Origin: Clostridia bacterium
Lineage (GTDB): Bacteria; Bacillota; Clostridia; Oscillospirales; Acutalibacteraceae
Assembly: GCA_017474125.1 (NCBI GenBank)
Contig: JAFVIF010000045.1
Location: 1 to 64,000 of the forward strand
DNA: 64,000 nt
Direction: 5' to 3'
Shown here: positions 52,194 through 62,346 of the stretch, one piece after another
Layout of the letters: the number at the start of each line of letters is the position of its first letter
Position numbering within the stretch: the first letter of the stretch is position 1
Translations under genes and position numbers: made by a program
The notes under the pieces: generated by a model
What the model was told of the DNA's origin: nothing
Databases searched by the model: none
What the model saw: the letters and a program-made list of their open reading frames with translations, nothing else

Positions 52194-53387
52194 ATGGATA
52201 AAAAGAAAATACTTATTGTCTATCCACTTATGATGATGGGCGGTAGCACAACTTCTTTACTTTCGTTACTCCATAATATTGACAAAGAAAAATATGAAGT
52301 CGATTTGCTTCTTTATCGAAATACCGGAGATTTACTAAGTGAAATTCCTGATGATGTTAGATTATTACCTGCTACAAAAAAGTACGGCGGAAGATTTGGA
52401 AAACTTGTTAAGGTAGTTATCCTTATTTTTTCCGGGTATTTATTTAAAGGCTTTTTTGCAAATAGAAAAAAGGGTAAAAAAGGCTGTTCTAATGCAGTTC
52501 TTGAGGAATGCCAGGCAAAGTATTTTTCAAGAAAAGTAAAGCAACAGTATGATTATGCGATAAGTTTTTTAGAGGGTTGGAGTAATCGCTACCTTGCCTT
52601 CAATGTGAATGCAGATAAAAAATATGCTTGGATACATTCAACTTTCTCAAAGACTACAGATGATGTGAAGTTCGAAAAAAGATGGATAGAAAAGGTGGAT
52701 AAAGTAGTATTTGTTACCGATGCCTGCAAGAATGAGTTTGATGTGCTTTTGCCGGAATATGCTGATAAATCAATAATTGTTGCCAATATAATTGATAGTA
52801 CAGTTATAAGAAAAAGAGCCCTACTTATAGAAAATGATGAAAGCTATAATAATTTTGTCAATAATAAAAAGACAAAAATAGTTACGGTTTGCCGAATTAC
52901 AATTAATACAAAAGGATTAGACCGAATTGTTGATACTGTTAAAAACCTAAAGGCAGATGGCTATGAGTTTTTATGGTACATAATAGGCGATGGACCGGAT
53001 AAATCTTCTTTAGATGAGTTGATTTCAAAAGCAGATGTATCTGATTGTCTCGTTACCGTGGGACAGAAGATGAATCCGTATCCATTTATCAAGGAAGCAG
53101 ATTTTATGTGTATGCCGTCACGTTATGAAGGAAAACCGATGGTGGTTACCGAAAGTATGATATTAGGTGTTCCTGCGGTTGTCACCGAATATCTTTCGGC
53201 GCACGACCAGATTAAACACGGCGTTGAGGGTCTTGTACTCAGTAATAATGATAATTCCCTTTATTCTGCTTTAAAAGCACTAATATCGGATAAAGAAACT
53301 ATTAATAAAATGAAAAAATACTTATCCGAAAACGAATATGGCAACGGTGAGTATATTGAATATATTCAAAAAGAGTTATTTTTTTAA
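52194..53387 (+). CDS. Glycosyltransferase family 4
   Basis: A 397-residue GT-B enzyme. It starts with ILIVYPLMMMGGSTTSLLSLL and carries a late Pro-Ser-Arg-Tyr-Glu-Gly-Lys-Pro-Met-Val-Val-Thr-Glu-Ser, the usual GT4 Glu-x7-Glu motif. An ATG is chosen at 52194; an earlier TTG frame has no ribosome site. It sits three bases before the polymerase gene. Confidence 0.87.
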   Translation: MDKKKILIVYPLMMMGGSTTSLLSLLHNIDKEKYEVDLLLYRNTGDLLSEIPDDVRLLPATKKYGGRFGKLVKVVILIFSGYLFKGFFANRKKGKKGCSNAVLEECQAKYFSRKVKQQYDYAISFLEGWSNRYLAFNVNADKKYAWIHSTFSKTTDDVKFEKRWIEKVDKVVFVTDACKNEFDVLLPEYADKSIIVANIIDSTVIRKRALLIENDESYNNFVNNKKTKIVTVCRITINTKGLDRIVDTVKNLKADGYEFLWYIIGDGPDKSSLDELISKADVSDCLVTVGQKMNPYPFIKEADFMCMPSRYEGKPMVVTESMILGVPAVVTEYLSAHDQIKHGVEGLVLSNNDNSLYSALKALISDKETINKMKKYLSENEYGNGEYIEYIQKELFF

Positions 53388-53390
53388 GGT

Positions 53391-54701
53391 GTGAAGAAAT
53401 TGCAATTAACATCAGTCAGACCAACTTTACAAATTAAACTTAGCCCGGGAATCAGAATTTGTGTTCTGTGCTTAATGTTCATTAGCTCCGCATTAACTGG
53501 ACTTGTGTCTCAGACCTTTTTGTCCTTTGTTATTGTGGTATGTATGTTAGCACTGTTTTTAATGGATGAGCTTTATCTTGCCTTTCCTTTTCTTCTGTTT
53601 TACAACTCTTTTTACGGTTTGTTTTTAGGTGTATCATTGTTTAGAATTTTTTCTATCCTTATGATTTTTGCCTGTGTTTTGAAATTGCAGGTGAATAAAC
53701 CCTTAGATATTAAATATTTTTGGCCGATTTTTGTATATTTTGTTTATTTGCTTGCAGTGATGTCTTCTTTTAGCGTAACCAGAGCAATTTATGTATTTAT
53801 AGATGTAATTTGCTGTGTACTACTTGTAACAGGAGATATAAAAAAGGATGAAGAAAAATTAAAAGCTTTTTTTACAATTTATGTTTTTGTAGCGCTTGCG
53901 GCTTATCTTACCGGTACAATAAGCGGCAATGAGCTTGAACAGGTTGAACGCCCCGGCTTTCAAATTGTTGAGTATTCCCGTTTTATGGCAACCTTTGAAG
54001 ATCCCAACTATATGGGCTTTTTCTATACGATTGCCGTGTTTGCAGTTTTTACATTAAAGCTCTTTAAGCCTTTGTGGAGAGTTTTAATTATTATCATTCT
54101 CAATATAATGATGCTAACCTCACTTAGTATAACTGCTATTATCGTTAATGTTGTGCTGTGGTTGATTTATTTGGTCGTATCTAAAAAAATGAACATTAGA
54201 GCACTGATTGGAATAATATTGGTGGTGTTTTTGGCAATAGCAGCATATAATTATGGACTTGGAGCCGGAAAAGACAGTTTTTTGGGAAATTTGGTTTACA
54301 GAATTCAAGATAAATTGCAAGAACTTGAAAAAAATAATATTGGAGCAGTCACTACAGGAAGAAGTGATTTGACGGCACATCATTTTGAGGTTTATAAGTC
54401 GCAACCGTTTTTTAAAATATTATTTGGCGGTATGATGGCTAATGTGTATTATTTTGACCCTGTTCTCACAGGTGCGGCGCATAATGAATATGTAGATATG
54501 CTTCTTAACATTGGACTAATAGGCGCTATAGTTATGCTGGGCTTTTTGATATATAATCTTGTAGGATATTATAAGAAGTATAAGCAAAAAGGCGAGGAAA
54601 GATATATCTTCCTTTTTATGATAAAAACTGTATGGATTCTTTACGCATTCACTCTTACCATATTTCTTGATTACAGATTTATGTTTTTTTTCTTAATATA
54701 A
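53391..54701 (+). CDS. Wzy-like O-antigen/capsule polymerase
   Basis: A 436-residue membrane protein with about 11 hydrophobic segments and one large polar loop at about 305-365, the usual Wzy layout. It contains Asp-Pro-Asn-Tyr-Met-Gly (about 205) and His-Asn-Glu-Tyr-Val-Asp (about 364), found in O-antigen ligase/polymerase proteins. It starts at GTG 53391 with AAGG in the end of the previous gene. It would join repeat units on the outer face of the membrane. Confidence 0.78.
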   Translation: MKKLQLTSVRPTLQIKLSPGIRICVLCLMFISSALTGLVSQTFLSFVIVVCMLALFLMDELYLAFPFLLFYNSFYGLFLGVSLFRIFSILMIFACVLKLQVNKPLDIKYFWPIFVYFVYLLAVMSSFSVTRAIYVFIDVICCVLLVTGDIKKDEEKLKAFFTIYVFVALAAYLTGTISGNELEQVERPGFQIVEYSRFMATFEDPNYMGFFYTIAVFAVFTLKLFKPLWRVLIIIILNIMMLTSLSITAIIVNVVLWLIYLVVSKKMNIRALIGIILVVFLAIAAYNYGLGAGKDSFLGNLVYRIQDKLQELEKNNIGAVTTGRSDLTAHHFEVYKSQPFFKILFGGMMANVYYFDPVLTGAAHNEYVDMLLNIGLIGAIVMLGFLIYNLVGYYKKYKQKGEERYIFLFMIKTVWILYAFTLTIFLDYRFMFFFLI

Positions 54702-54835
54702 TATTTAGTACGAAGTATTATTTAATCTTGCTTATGGGATTTCTAACAACATACATAATATGTTTATTTTATAGATGAATAGAGCAACATATGTATAAGA
54801 GTATTTGTTTCTATAAGTTTGAAAAGAGGTTTAAT

Positions 54836-55855
54836 ATGTACAGTATAATAGTGCCGATCTATAAAGTGGAAAAATATTTGCCACGGTGCATTGAGAGCGT
54901 CCTTGCACAAACATACAAAGATTTTGAATTGATTTTAGTTGACGATGGTTCGCCCGACGGATGCTCGTCAATTTGTGAACAATATAAAAAAAGAGATTCT
55001 AGGATAAAAACTATACACAAGGAAAACGGAGGTTTGGTTTCGGCTAGAAAAGCAGGACTTGAAATAGCATCAGGCGACTATATATGTTTTGTGGATGGAG
55101 ATGATTTCATTTCTTGTGATATGTTAGAGAACTATGAAAATACTCTCAACAGCAATAAAGTTGATGTGATTTGTACTGGGTATTCTCGATATTTTAACGA
55201 AGATAAAATAGTTTCAATGCCACAAAAAATAAAGAATGGGTTTTATAATAAAAATGATTTACAAACTCAAATTTATCATCGAATGCTGTCTGTTAAGCCT
55301 TTTTATAATTTTTATATATTTCCATCTGTATGTTCTAAATGTTTTAGAAAACAAATTGCTGACTTAGTATATAGAGATATTCCTAACAATATTTCTCTTG
55401 GAGAAGATGTTGCAGCTACATATGCCATATTGTTGAAAGCAAATTCAATAAGTGTCATTGATTATTGTGGTTATATGTATCGCCAAAATCCCGATTCTAT
55501 GACTCATACATATGATAAAAATTTGCACGAAAAAATCAGAAATCTTATTGTATATCTCAAAAATATTGAAGCTTCAACAGATTGGGCTGTGGGGAATCAA
55601 ATTAACGAATATATTATTTTTCTTTTGTTTTTGGCTAAGGATAATGAATTTTGGTATAATCAAGATGGTTCATATCATGATAAAAAAATGCATATGAAAA
55701 AATATTTAAACGATCCATTATTCAAAAAAGCTTTAAAGAACGTAAAAATAGAAGGATGGAAAAATAAATTTATACTTTATTGTTTTAAAACAGGTTTTTT
55801 ATTGCCAATAAATATGTACCAAGCAATCTCACAAAGGAGAAGAAATAATGAGTAA
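54836..55855 (+). CDS. Glycosyltransferase family 2
   Basis: A 339-residue GT-A enzyme with the family start SIIVPIYKVEKYL, VDDGSPDG, ENGGLVSARKAG and DGDD metal-binding motif. ATG 54836 fits AAGAGG upstream; the first 15 codons of a longer frame look non-coding. A 130-base gap before it breaks the otherwise tight spacing. It overlaps the flippase gene by eight bases. Confidence 0.87.
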   Translation: MYSIIVPIYKVEKYLPRCIESVLAQTYKDFELILVDDGSPDGCSSICEQYKKRDSRIKTIHKENGGLVSARKAGLEIASGDYICFVDGDDFISCDMLENYENTLNSNKVDVICTGYSRYFNEDKIVSMPQKIKNGFYNKNDLQTQIYHRMLSVKPFYNFYIFPSVCSKCFRKQIADLVYRDIPNNISLGEDVAATYAILLKANSISVIDYCGYMYRQNPDSMTHTYDKNLHEKIRNLIVYLKNIEASTDWAVGNQINEYIIFLLFLAKDNEFWYNQDGSYHDKKMHMKKYLNDPLFKKALKNVKIEGWKNKFILYCFKTGFLLPINMYQAISQRRRNNE

Positions 55856-57359
55856 TAGCCGTACAAAAAATGCAATGCTTAATATTACATTTTCAATTGT
55901 ATTGCAGCTTGTGATATTTGTGCGAGGGCTTATATTGCCACGAATGATCATACCTACATATGGTTCAGATGTAAATGGATTGATTTCTTCAATCTCACAG
56001 TTTTTAACATATATTTCTTTATTGGAGGCTGGTGTTGGAAGTATATTTAGAACATCACTTTACAAACCGCTTTCAAAAGGAAATATGGAGGGTGTTTCCG
56101 GTATTATCAATGAACAAAAGCGATTTTACAGAAAAATAGGAACTGTATTTGCTTTTTATGTAATTGCATTATGTATATTTTATCCTATGATTGCAAAAAC
56201 AAATATAGCGAAGCCGTATATTATTTCTTTGATTTTTATCTTAAGCGTAAGCACTTTTGCGGAGTATTTTGTTTCGCTTCCGTATTCTTCATTACTTTCA
56301 GCAGACCAAAAGATAAGGATTAGTTACATAGTCAGTATAATCTATACCATTGTCAATATTTTTGTAACCTTGTTTTGGGTAAGTCTTAAAGCAGATATAC
56401 GATTTATTTATTTGTCGACGTGCATAATTGGTTTACTCAGGCCATTATTTTATACATTATATGTAAAAAAACATTATAAATTAAATAAGAAGGCTACTCC
56501 GGATAAAAGTTCTTTAAATCAACGTTGGAATGGAATGGTTCACCATTTTGCTTTTTATATACATACAAATACTGATTCGGCTATTTTGACCGTTTTTATT
56601 GGAACAGCAATGGTGTCTGTATACAATGTATATGGAGCGATTGTTTTTGGTGTGGGGAAGATAATAAGTTCGGTTTCGACGGGAGTTGCAGCTGGATTAG
56701 GCAATCTTATTGAAACAAATAATAAGGAACAGATAAACAAGACAGTCGACCAGTTTGAATTAATACAAGGAGGATTGACTACGGTATTATATACAGTAAC
56801 GGCGCTTTTATTAATCCCGTTCATAAGAATCTATACCGCCAAGATGACAGATGTTAATTATATACAGCCATTTTTTGGTTATGTGCTTATCGTAGCAGAG
56901 GCAATATATTGTTTTCGTTGTATATATAGTACTGTGTCAACTAATGCAAATAAATATAAAGAAACTCAATTGGGTGCTATTTTAGAATGTGTTATAAATC
57001 TTGTTATATCCTTAGTTTTAGTAATAGTATTCAAAATAGGAATAGTGGGAGTTGCAATCGGTACTGTAGTCGGTATGTTGACCAGGTATGTTTTTGAAGT
57101 GATGTTTCTTTCTAAAAATGTGTTACAAAGGCCTGCGATGAAAGCAGTAAAGATGGTTCTTGTAAGTGCTGCTGTTACGATAATGTCTACTGTATTTTGT
57201 AGTTTTATATTAAACTATAATTTGGTAGATAGCTTTTATTCGTGGATATTATATGCTGTTATTACAACATTTATGGTTGGAATAATTGCTTCGATATTAT
57301 ATTTTCTTTTCTACAAGGAAACGATTAAATTATTTATTAGTAGATTGAGAGGAAGATGA
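55848..57359 (+). CDS. Wzx-type polysaccharide flippase
   Basis: A 503-residue membrane protein with about 14 hydrophobic segments of the MATE/PST type. It has an N-terminal RGLILPRMIIPTYGSDVNGL that matches polysaccharide flippases. It would move the lipid-linked unit to the outer face. The region is very A+T-rich. It overlaps the GT2 gene and is four bases before licD. Confidence 0.85.
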   Translation: MSNSRTKNAMLNITFSIVLQLVIFVRGLILPRMIIPTYGSDVNGLISSISQFLTYISLLEAGVGSIFRTSLYKPLSKGNMEGVSGIINEQKRFYRKIGTVFAFYVIALCIFYPMIAKTNIAKPYIISLIFILSVSTFAEYFVSLPYSSLLSADQKIRISYIVSIIYTIVNIFVTLFWVSLKADIRFIYLSTCIIGLLRPLFYTLYVKKHYKLNKKATPDKSSLNQRWNGMVHHFAFYIHTNTDSAILTVFIGTAMVSVYNVYGAIVFGVGKIISSVSTGVAAGLGNLIETNNKEQINKTVDQFELIQGGLTTVLYTVTALLLIPFIRIYTAKMTDVNYIQPFFGYVLIVAEAIYCFRCIYSTVSTNANKYKETQLGAILECVINLVISLVLVIVFKIGIVGVAIGTVVGMLTRYVFEVMFLSKNVLQRPAMKAVKMVLVSAAVTIMSTVFCSFILNYNLVDSFYSWILYAVITTFMVGIIASILYFLFYKETIKLFISRLRGR

Positions 57360-57363
57360 GAAA

Positions 57364-58170
57364 ATGAAGAAAATTAGTCTTGATGAGATGCAGAAGATTG
57401 AATTTGACATATTGGTATATATAGATAATGTTTGTAAAGAAAATAATATTAATTATTCTTTGTGTGGTGGTACCCTTTTAGGTGCAATTCGTCATAAAGG
57501 GTTTATACCATGGGATGATGATATAGATATTATGATGCCTCGGCCCGATTATGATAGATTTGTAAATATACTTAAACATACGCAAAATAGGTACAAACTT
57601 TTGTCTCCAAAACAAGAAAATTATTATTACAATTTTTCTAAGGTTGTTGATACTGAAACGGTATTAGATGAATACACGTTACAGCCAATTGATGGCATGG
57701 GGGTTTTTGTTGATATTTTTCCGATTGAAGGTATGCCGTCAGATAGCGAAGCTCGAAAAAAGCATTTTAAAAAACTTTGCAAATTAAGAAATAGAATAAA
57801 TAGTTTTTCTTTAACTAAACCAAAAATCAGAAAAAATTTGTTTAAATATTTTGAAACTATGTATTTCTATCAAAGGAATAGAAATACAAATCCTTCGGAA
57901 TATCAAAAAAAGTACGAGTTACTTGCGAAAAAATATAGTTATAATGATTCGAAATATGTGTATATGACAGGTGGTGCATATGGCACAAAAGATATTTTCG
58001 AAAAGTCTATAATAGATAACTATGAAACAAAAATTTTCGAAAAACAATCATTCAATACCATAAAGGAATATGATTTATATTTGACACAACTCTATGGTGA
58101 CTATATGCAGTTGCCACCTGAAGAAAAACGAGTTGCACCTCATGTTAATAATGTCTTTTGGAAGGAGTAA
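57364..58170 (+). CDS. LicD-family phosphotransferase
   Basis: A 268-residue LicD protein with Cys-Gly-Gly-Thr-Leu-Leu-Gly, followed by Pro-Trp-Asp-Asp-Asp-Ile-Asp, the nucleotidyltransferase-like Asp triad. LicD proteins transfer phosphocholine or other phospho groups from a CDP donor to a sugar. It overlaps the LicC-like gene end by sharing its ribosome site. No choline kinase (licA) or choline permease (licB) is in the window. Confidence 0.9.
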   Translation: MKKISLDEMQKIEFDILVYIDNVCKENNINYSLCGGTLLGAIRHKGFIPWDDDIDIMMPRPDYDRFVNILKHTQNRYKLLSPKQENYYYNFSKVVDTETVLDEYTLQPIDGMGVFVDIFPIEGMPSDSEARKKHFKKLCKLRNRINSFSLTKPKIRKNLFKYFETMYFYQRNRNTNPSEYQKKYELLAKKYSYNDSKYVYMTGGAYGTKDIFEKSIIDNYETKIFEKQSFNTIKEYDLYLTQLYGDYMQLPPEEKRVAPHVNNVFWKE

Positions 58171-58178
58171 GTAATAAA

Positions 58179-58898
58179 ATGAAAGCACTTATACTTAATT
58201 CGGGTATGGGTAGCAGAATGGGGGTTCTTACCAAAGAACATCCAAAATGTATGACTGACATACCTAATAATGAAACGATTTTAAGCCGTCAGTTAAGAAT
58301 AATCGAAGAAAGCGGATTAAAAGACGTTGTTATAACAACCGGATATTACGATGAGGTACTTGTTGATTATTGTAATACCTTAAATCACAAGCTTAATATC
58401 ACCTTCGTTAAAAATCCAATTTATGCTGAAACTAATTACATCTATTCTATTTATTGTGCAAAAGAATATCTTGATGATGATATTATATTAATGCACGGCG
58501 ACTTAGTTTATGAAACGGCTATTTTTAATGAGGTAATAAAGCAAGAGAAAAGTTGTATGACAGTTAGTTCTACTTTGCCTTTACCTGAAAAAGATTTTAA
58601 AGCAGTTATGGACGGAAATAGGATTTTAAAGGTAGGTATTGAATTTTTCGATAACGCACTTGCGGCTCAGCCTTTATATAAATTAAATCGTTCCGATTGG
58701 CGAGTTTGGCTAAATAAAATTGCGGAATTTTGCGAAAGCGAACAACGTAAATGTTATGCTGAAAATGCCTTTAACGTTGTTTCTGATAAATGCGAAATAT
58801 ATGGCTTTGACTTTAAGAATGGTCTTTGCGCAGAGATAGACACCTATGAAGATTTACTCGAAGTATCAAAAAAGGTAGAATGCTTAAAAGGAGAATGA
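58179..58898 (+). CDS. LicC-like CTP:phosphocholine cytidylyltransferase
   Basis: A 239-residue sugar-phosphate-type nucleotidyltransferase. It starts with Leu-Asn-Ser-Gly-Met-Gly-Ser-Arg-Met, followed by Pro-Lys-Cys-Met, and has the LicC-like segment NYIYSIYCAKEYL. It would make CDP-choline or another CDP compound for LicD. AAGGAG fits ATG 58179 over an earlier start seven codons upstream. Confidence 0.85.
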   Translation: MKALILNSGMGSRMGVLTKEHPKCMTDIPNNETILSRQLRIIEESGLKDVVITTGYYDEVLVDYCNTLNHKLNITFVKNPIYAETNYIYSIYCAKEYLDDDIILMHGDLVYETAIFNEVIKQEKSCMTVSSTLPLPEKDFKAVMDGNRILKVGIEFFDNALAAQPLYKLNRSDWRVWLNKIAEFCESEQRKCYAENAFNVVSDKCEIYGFDFKNGLCAEIDTYEDLLEVSKKVECLKGE

Positions 58899-58901
58899 GC
58901 T

Positions 58902-59939
58902 ATGTCACTATTCGAAGGAAAAACTTTACTAATCACCGGTGGTACCGGAAGCTTTGGAAATGCGGTGTTAAACCGTTTTCTTAAAACCGATATTGGGGAA
59001 ATAAGAATTCTTTCCAGAGACGAAAAGAAGCAGGACGATATGCGTCACGAGTTTCAGGCTAAAATGCCCGAGGTTGCTGAAAAGATTAAGTTCTATATCG
59101 GCGACGTAAGAGATTTGGCAAGCGTTAAAAACGCTATGCACGGTGTGGATTATATTTTCCATGCTGCAGCCTTAAAGCAGGTGCCTTCCTGCGAATTCTT
59201 CCCAATGGAAGCGGTGCGTACCAACGTAATTGGTACCGATAACGTACTTACTGCCGCTATTGACGAGGGTGTAAAGAGTGTTATATGTCTTTCTACCGAT
59301 AAGGCGGCTTACCCCGTAAACGCTATGGGTGTTACCAAAGCTCTTGAAGAAAGAGTTGCCGTTGCTAAATCCAGAAATACTACAACAACTAAAATTTGTT
59401 GTACCCGTTACGGTAACGTTATGTGTTCTCGTGGTAGTGTTATTCCTCTTTGGATTGACCAGATTAAGCAGGGCAACCCCATTACCATTACCGAGCCCAG
59501 TATGACGCGTTTTATTATGAGCCTTGATGAGGCGGTTGACCTTGTGCTTTTCGCTTTCGAAAACGGTACTAACGGCGATATTCTTGTTCAAAAGGCTCCT
59601 GCTTGTACTATTGAAACTCTTGCAAAGGCAGTGACAAGCCTCTTTAACCCCGAGACTGAAATTAAGGTTATCGGTATTCGTCACGGCGAAAAAATGTACG
59701 AAACTCTCCTTACCAACGAAGAATGCGCCAACGCCGTTGATATGGGTGATTTCTACCGCGTTCCCAGCGATAACCGCGGCCTTAACTACGATAAGTATTT
59801 TAAAGACGGAGACGTAGAGCGAAACAAGCTCAGCGAATTTAACTCTAATAATACCGAACTTCTCGGCGTGGAAGCGGTAAAGGAAAAACTCCTTTCTCTT
59901 GCCTACATTCGTGAAGAACTCGCTAAAATGGAGAAGTAA
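58902..59939 (+). CDS. capE: UDP-N-acetylglucosamine 4,6-dehydratase/5-epimerase (CapE)
   Basis: A 345-residue extended SDR enzyme. The NAD loop is Thr-Gly-Gly-Thr-Gly-Ser-Phe-Gly, and the active-site block Ser-Thr-Asp-Lys-Ala-Ala-Tyr-Pro-Val-Asn-Ala-Met-Gly matches the soluble inverting dehydratases that begin UDP-L-FucNAc synthesis. CapF and CapG follow in the same transcript. It is cytoplasmic. Confidence 0.92.
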   Translation: MSLFEGKTLLITGGTGSFGNAVLNRFLKTDIGEIRILSRDEKKQDDMRHEFQAKMPEVAEKIKFYIGDVRDLASVKNAMHGVDYIFHAAALKQVPSCEFFPMEAVRTNVIGTDNVLTAAIDEGVKSVICLSTDKAAYPVNAMGVTKALEERVAVAKSRNTTTTKICCTRYGNVMCSRGSVIPLWIDQIKQGNPITITEPSMTRFIMSLDEAVDLVLFAFENGTNGDILVQKAPACTIETLAKAVTSLFNPETEIKVIGIRHGEKMYETLLTNEECANAVDMGDFYRVPSDNRGLNYDKYFKDGDVERNKLSEFNSNNTELLGVEAVKEKLLSLAYIREELAKMEK

Positions 59940-59940
59940 T

Positions 59941-61104
59941 ATGAAAATTCTTATTACCGGTGCAAAGGGCTTTGTGGGTAAAAACCTTACCGAAGCGCTT
60001 AGAAACATAAAAGACGGCAAGGATAGAACCCACCCCGAAATAAATATAGAAGAATTATATCTTTACGATATAGATTCTCCTGCCTCACTTTTGGAAGAAG
60101 CCTGCAAAAATGCCGATTTTGTCTTTAACCTTGCGGGAGTAAACCGCCCCGAAAATGAAGAAGATTTTATGAAGGGCAACTTTGGCTTTGCTTCTACTCT
60201 TCTTGAAACCTTGAAAAAGTATAATAATACCTGCCCTATAATGCTGTCGTCTTCTATTCAGGCTACTTTAGAAGGCCGTTACGACGGCCCTTACGGCAGA
60301 AGTAAAAAAGCAGGGGAGGACTTGTTCCTTGCTTACGGTAAGGAAACGGGAGCAAGGGTGCTTGTTTACCGCTTCCCGAATTTGTTCGGTAAATGGTGCC
60401 GCCCTAATTACAACAGTGCCGTTGCAACCTTTTGTAATAACATAGCCAACGATTTGCCCATTACGGTGAACGACCCGAGTGTTCTTCTTACGTTATTGTA
60501 TATAGATGACCTTATTGACGAAATGATGTTGTGCCTTGAGGGTAAAGAACACAAGGACGGCGACTATTGCGTTTGCCCTGTAGTACATAAGGTGACTTTA
60601 GGGGAAATTGTGGAACTGCTTAACACCTTTAAGGAGCAGAGTGAAACTCTTTTAATGCCCGAAATACCAAACGGCGGCTTTGCTAAAAAGCTGTATTCCA
60701 CCTATCTTTCCTATTTGCCGAAAGAAAAAGCGGCCTTCCCTTTAAAAATGAATGTGGATGACCGAGGAAGCTTTACCGAGCTTCTAAAAACCGAAAAATG
60801 CGGACAGTTTTCGGTAAATATTTCAAAGCCCGGTATTACCAAGGGTCAGCATTGGCACCATACAAAGTGGGAATTCTTTATTGTTGTTTCGGGTAAAGCC
60901 CTTATTCAGCAGAGAAAAATAGGTACTGAAGAGGTACTTAATTTTGAAGTGAGCGGAGAAAAAATCGAAGCTGTACATATGCTGCCGGGTTACACCCATA
61001 ACATTATAAACCTAAGCAAAACCGACGACCTTGTTACCCTTATGTGGGCTAACGAGCAATTCGATAAAAACCACCCCGATACGTTTTTTGAACCGGTGGA
61101 ATAG
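59941..61104 (+). CDS. capF: CapF-type bifunctional epimerase/reductase
   Basis: A 387-residue two-domain enzyme of UDP-L-FucNAc synthesis. The N-terminal SDR domain has Thr-Gly-Ala-Lys-Gly-Phe-Val-Gly and the Tyr-x3-Lys pair (PYGRSKKAGE). The C-terminal part from about 280 is a cupin with His-Trp-His-His, likely the metal site of the 3-epimerase step. It starts one base after the CapE stop; earlier starts lie in CapE. Confidence 0.9.
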   Translation: MKILITGAKGFVGKNLTEALRNIKDGKDRTHPEINIEELYLYDIDSPASLLEEACKNADFVFNLAGVNRPENEEDFMKGNFGFASTLLETLKKYNNTCPIMLSSSIQATLEGRYDGPYGRSKKAGEDLFLAYGKETGARVLVYRFPNLFGKWCRPNYNSAVATFCNNIANDLPITVNDPSVLLTLLYIDDLIDEMMLCLEGKEHKDGDYCVCPVVHKVTLGEIVELLNTFKEQSETLLMPEIPNGGFAKKLYSTYLSYLPKEKAAFPLKMNVDDRGSFTELLKTEKCGQFSVNISKPGITKGQHWHHTKWEFFIVVSGKALIQQRKIGTEEVLNFEVSGEKIEAVHMLPGYTHNIINLSKTDDLVTLMWANEQFDKNHPDTFFEPVE

Positions 61105-61134
61105 TATTTATTATTGATTTAAGGAGGTGACGGA

Positions 61135-62346
61135 ATGACCAAGGAGCAAGCCCTTTTGTTAGAGCTTATAGCCTATAATATTACCGGTGAAGAAATAAGC
61201 GGTGATGTAGACGGTATTGACTGGATTTCTCTTATTAAAGAGTCTATCTCTCAAACCGTTTCGTTGGTTGCTTTTGATTCCGTTACCCCTTTTAAGGAAA
61301 AAATAAATAAAGATATTTATAACAAGTGGTTCAACCGTTCTTTTAAGGATATGACGATTAATTCTCTTGTTGAAAAAAGTCAAAAAAACCTTGTAACCCT
61401 TCTTAAAAACAAAAATTACGAGTACGTTATTTTAAAAGGACTTAGTGCTTCAAGTTATTATAATAAGCCGGAATTAAGGCTGCTTGGCGATGTAGATTTT
61501 CTTATAGAAAACGAAAAAAAAGAAGAAATAAAAGAATATCTTAAAGCTAACGGCTACGTAGCGTCCCTTGAAGACCATATATGTCATATAGTTTTTAATA
61601 AGCCTAAAGAGCACCTTGAAATGCATTTTGAAATTGCGGGAATCCCCGACGGTGCTATAGGTGATAAGGTTCGATTATTTATGCAAGGCGTTTTAAATGA
61701 ACCCGAAGCTGTGACAACCGGAAGCGGTTTTAATGCTCCAAAGGAAAAATATCACGCAGTCATATTGCTTTTACATATGCAACACCATTTGCTTGGAGAA
61801 GGAATCGGACTTAGACACTTAATGGATTGGGCGTGCTTTGTAAACCGTACGTATAACAAAGATTTTTGGAAAACGGATGTTATTCCTTTTCTTAAGGAAA
61901 TAGGACTTTTGGCATATATGAATGCTGTAACAGCGGTTTGCATCAGATATTTTAAAATACCTGCTCCTATCTGGGCGGAGGCTGTAGAAGAAAGCCTTAC
62001 CGAAGCGCTGATAGAGGATATTCTTTCGGGTGGCAATTTTGGAAGAAAGGATAAATTAAGAAGCGAAAGCGGTATTATGATATCCAACCGCGGTAAAGAC
62101 GGCACCAAAAAAAGCAAAATTTACTATTTGCACAAGCATTTAAAAAATTCTGTAGAAAATACCTATCCTTTTGTGAAAAAATGTAAAATACTTTTTCCGT
62201 TTGCCTATTTTTACAGAATGGCAAGATATTTTGTTTTATCTTGTTTTGGCAAGCGTACTTCATTTGCAAAAACCGTTCCTCTTGCAGATAAAAGAAGAGC
62301 GTTATATAATAAACTACACATTTACGAGGTGCAAAATAATGAATAA
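61135..62346 (+). CDS. Nucleotidyltransferase-fold protein (NTP_transf_5)
   Basis: A 403-residue protein of the uncharacterised nucleotidyltransferase family. The family signature is Leu-Lys-Gly-x-x-x-x-x-Tyr-Tyr, then Arg-Leu-Leu-Gly-Asp-Val-Asp-Phe-Leu. It has an AAGGAGGTG site and lies between capF and capG, overlapping capG by eight bases. The reaction is unknown; transfer of a nucleotidyl group to a surface component is possible. Confidence 0.75.
   Translation: MTKEQALLLELIAYNITGEEISGDVDGIDWISLIKESISQTVSLVAFDSVTPFKEKINKDIYNKWFNRSFKDMTINSLVEKSQKNLVTLLKNKNYEYVILKGLSASSYYNKPELRLLGDVDFLIENEKKEEIKEYLKANGYVASLEDHICHIVFNKPKEHLEMHFEIAGIPDGAIGDKVRLFMQGVLNEPEAVTTGSGFNAPKEKYHAVILLLHMQHHLLGEGIGLRHLMDWACFVNRTYNKDFWKTDVIPFLKEIGLLAYMNAVTAVCIRYFKIPAPIWAEAVEESLTEALIEDILSGGNFGRKDKLRSESGIMISNRGKDGTKKSKIYYLHKHLKNSVENTYPFVKKCKILFPFAYFYRMARYFVLSCFGKRTSFAKTVPLADKRRALYNKLHIYEVQNNE

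Noticed and set aside
54702..54835. A lost gene between the polymerase and GT2 genes
   Set aside because: The gap is A+T-rich but holds no residual domain signal in any frame, so it is just noted as a spacing break.
59172..60020. Minus-strand open frame of 282 codons across capE
   Set aside because: It is the antisense shadow of capE, whose family motifs are clear on the plus strand.
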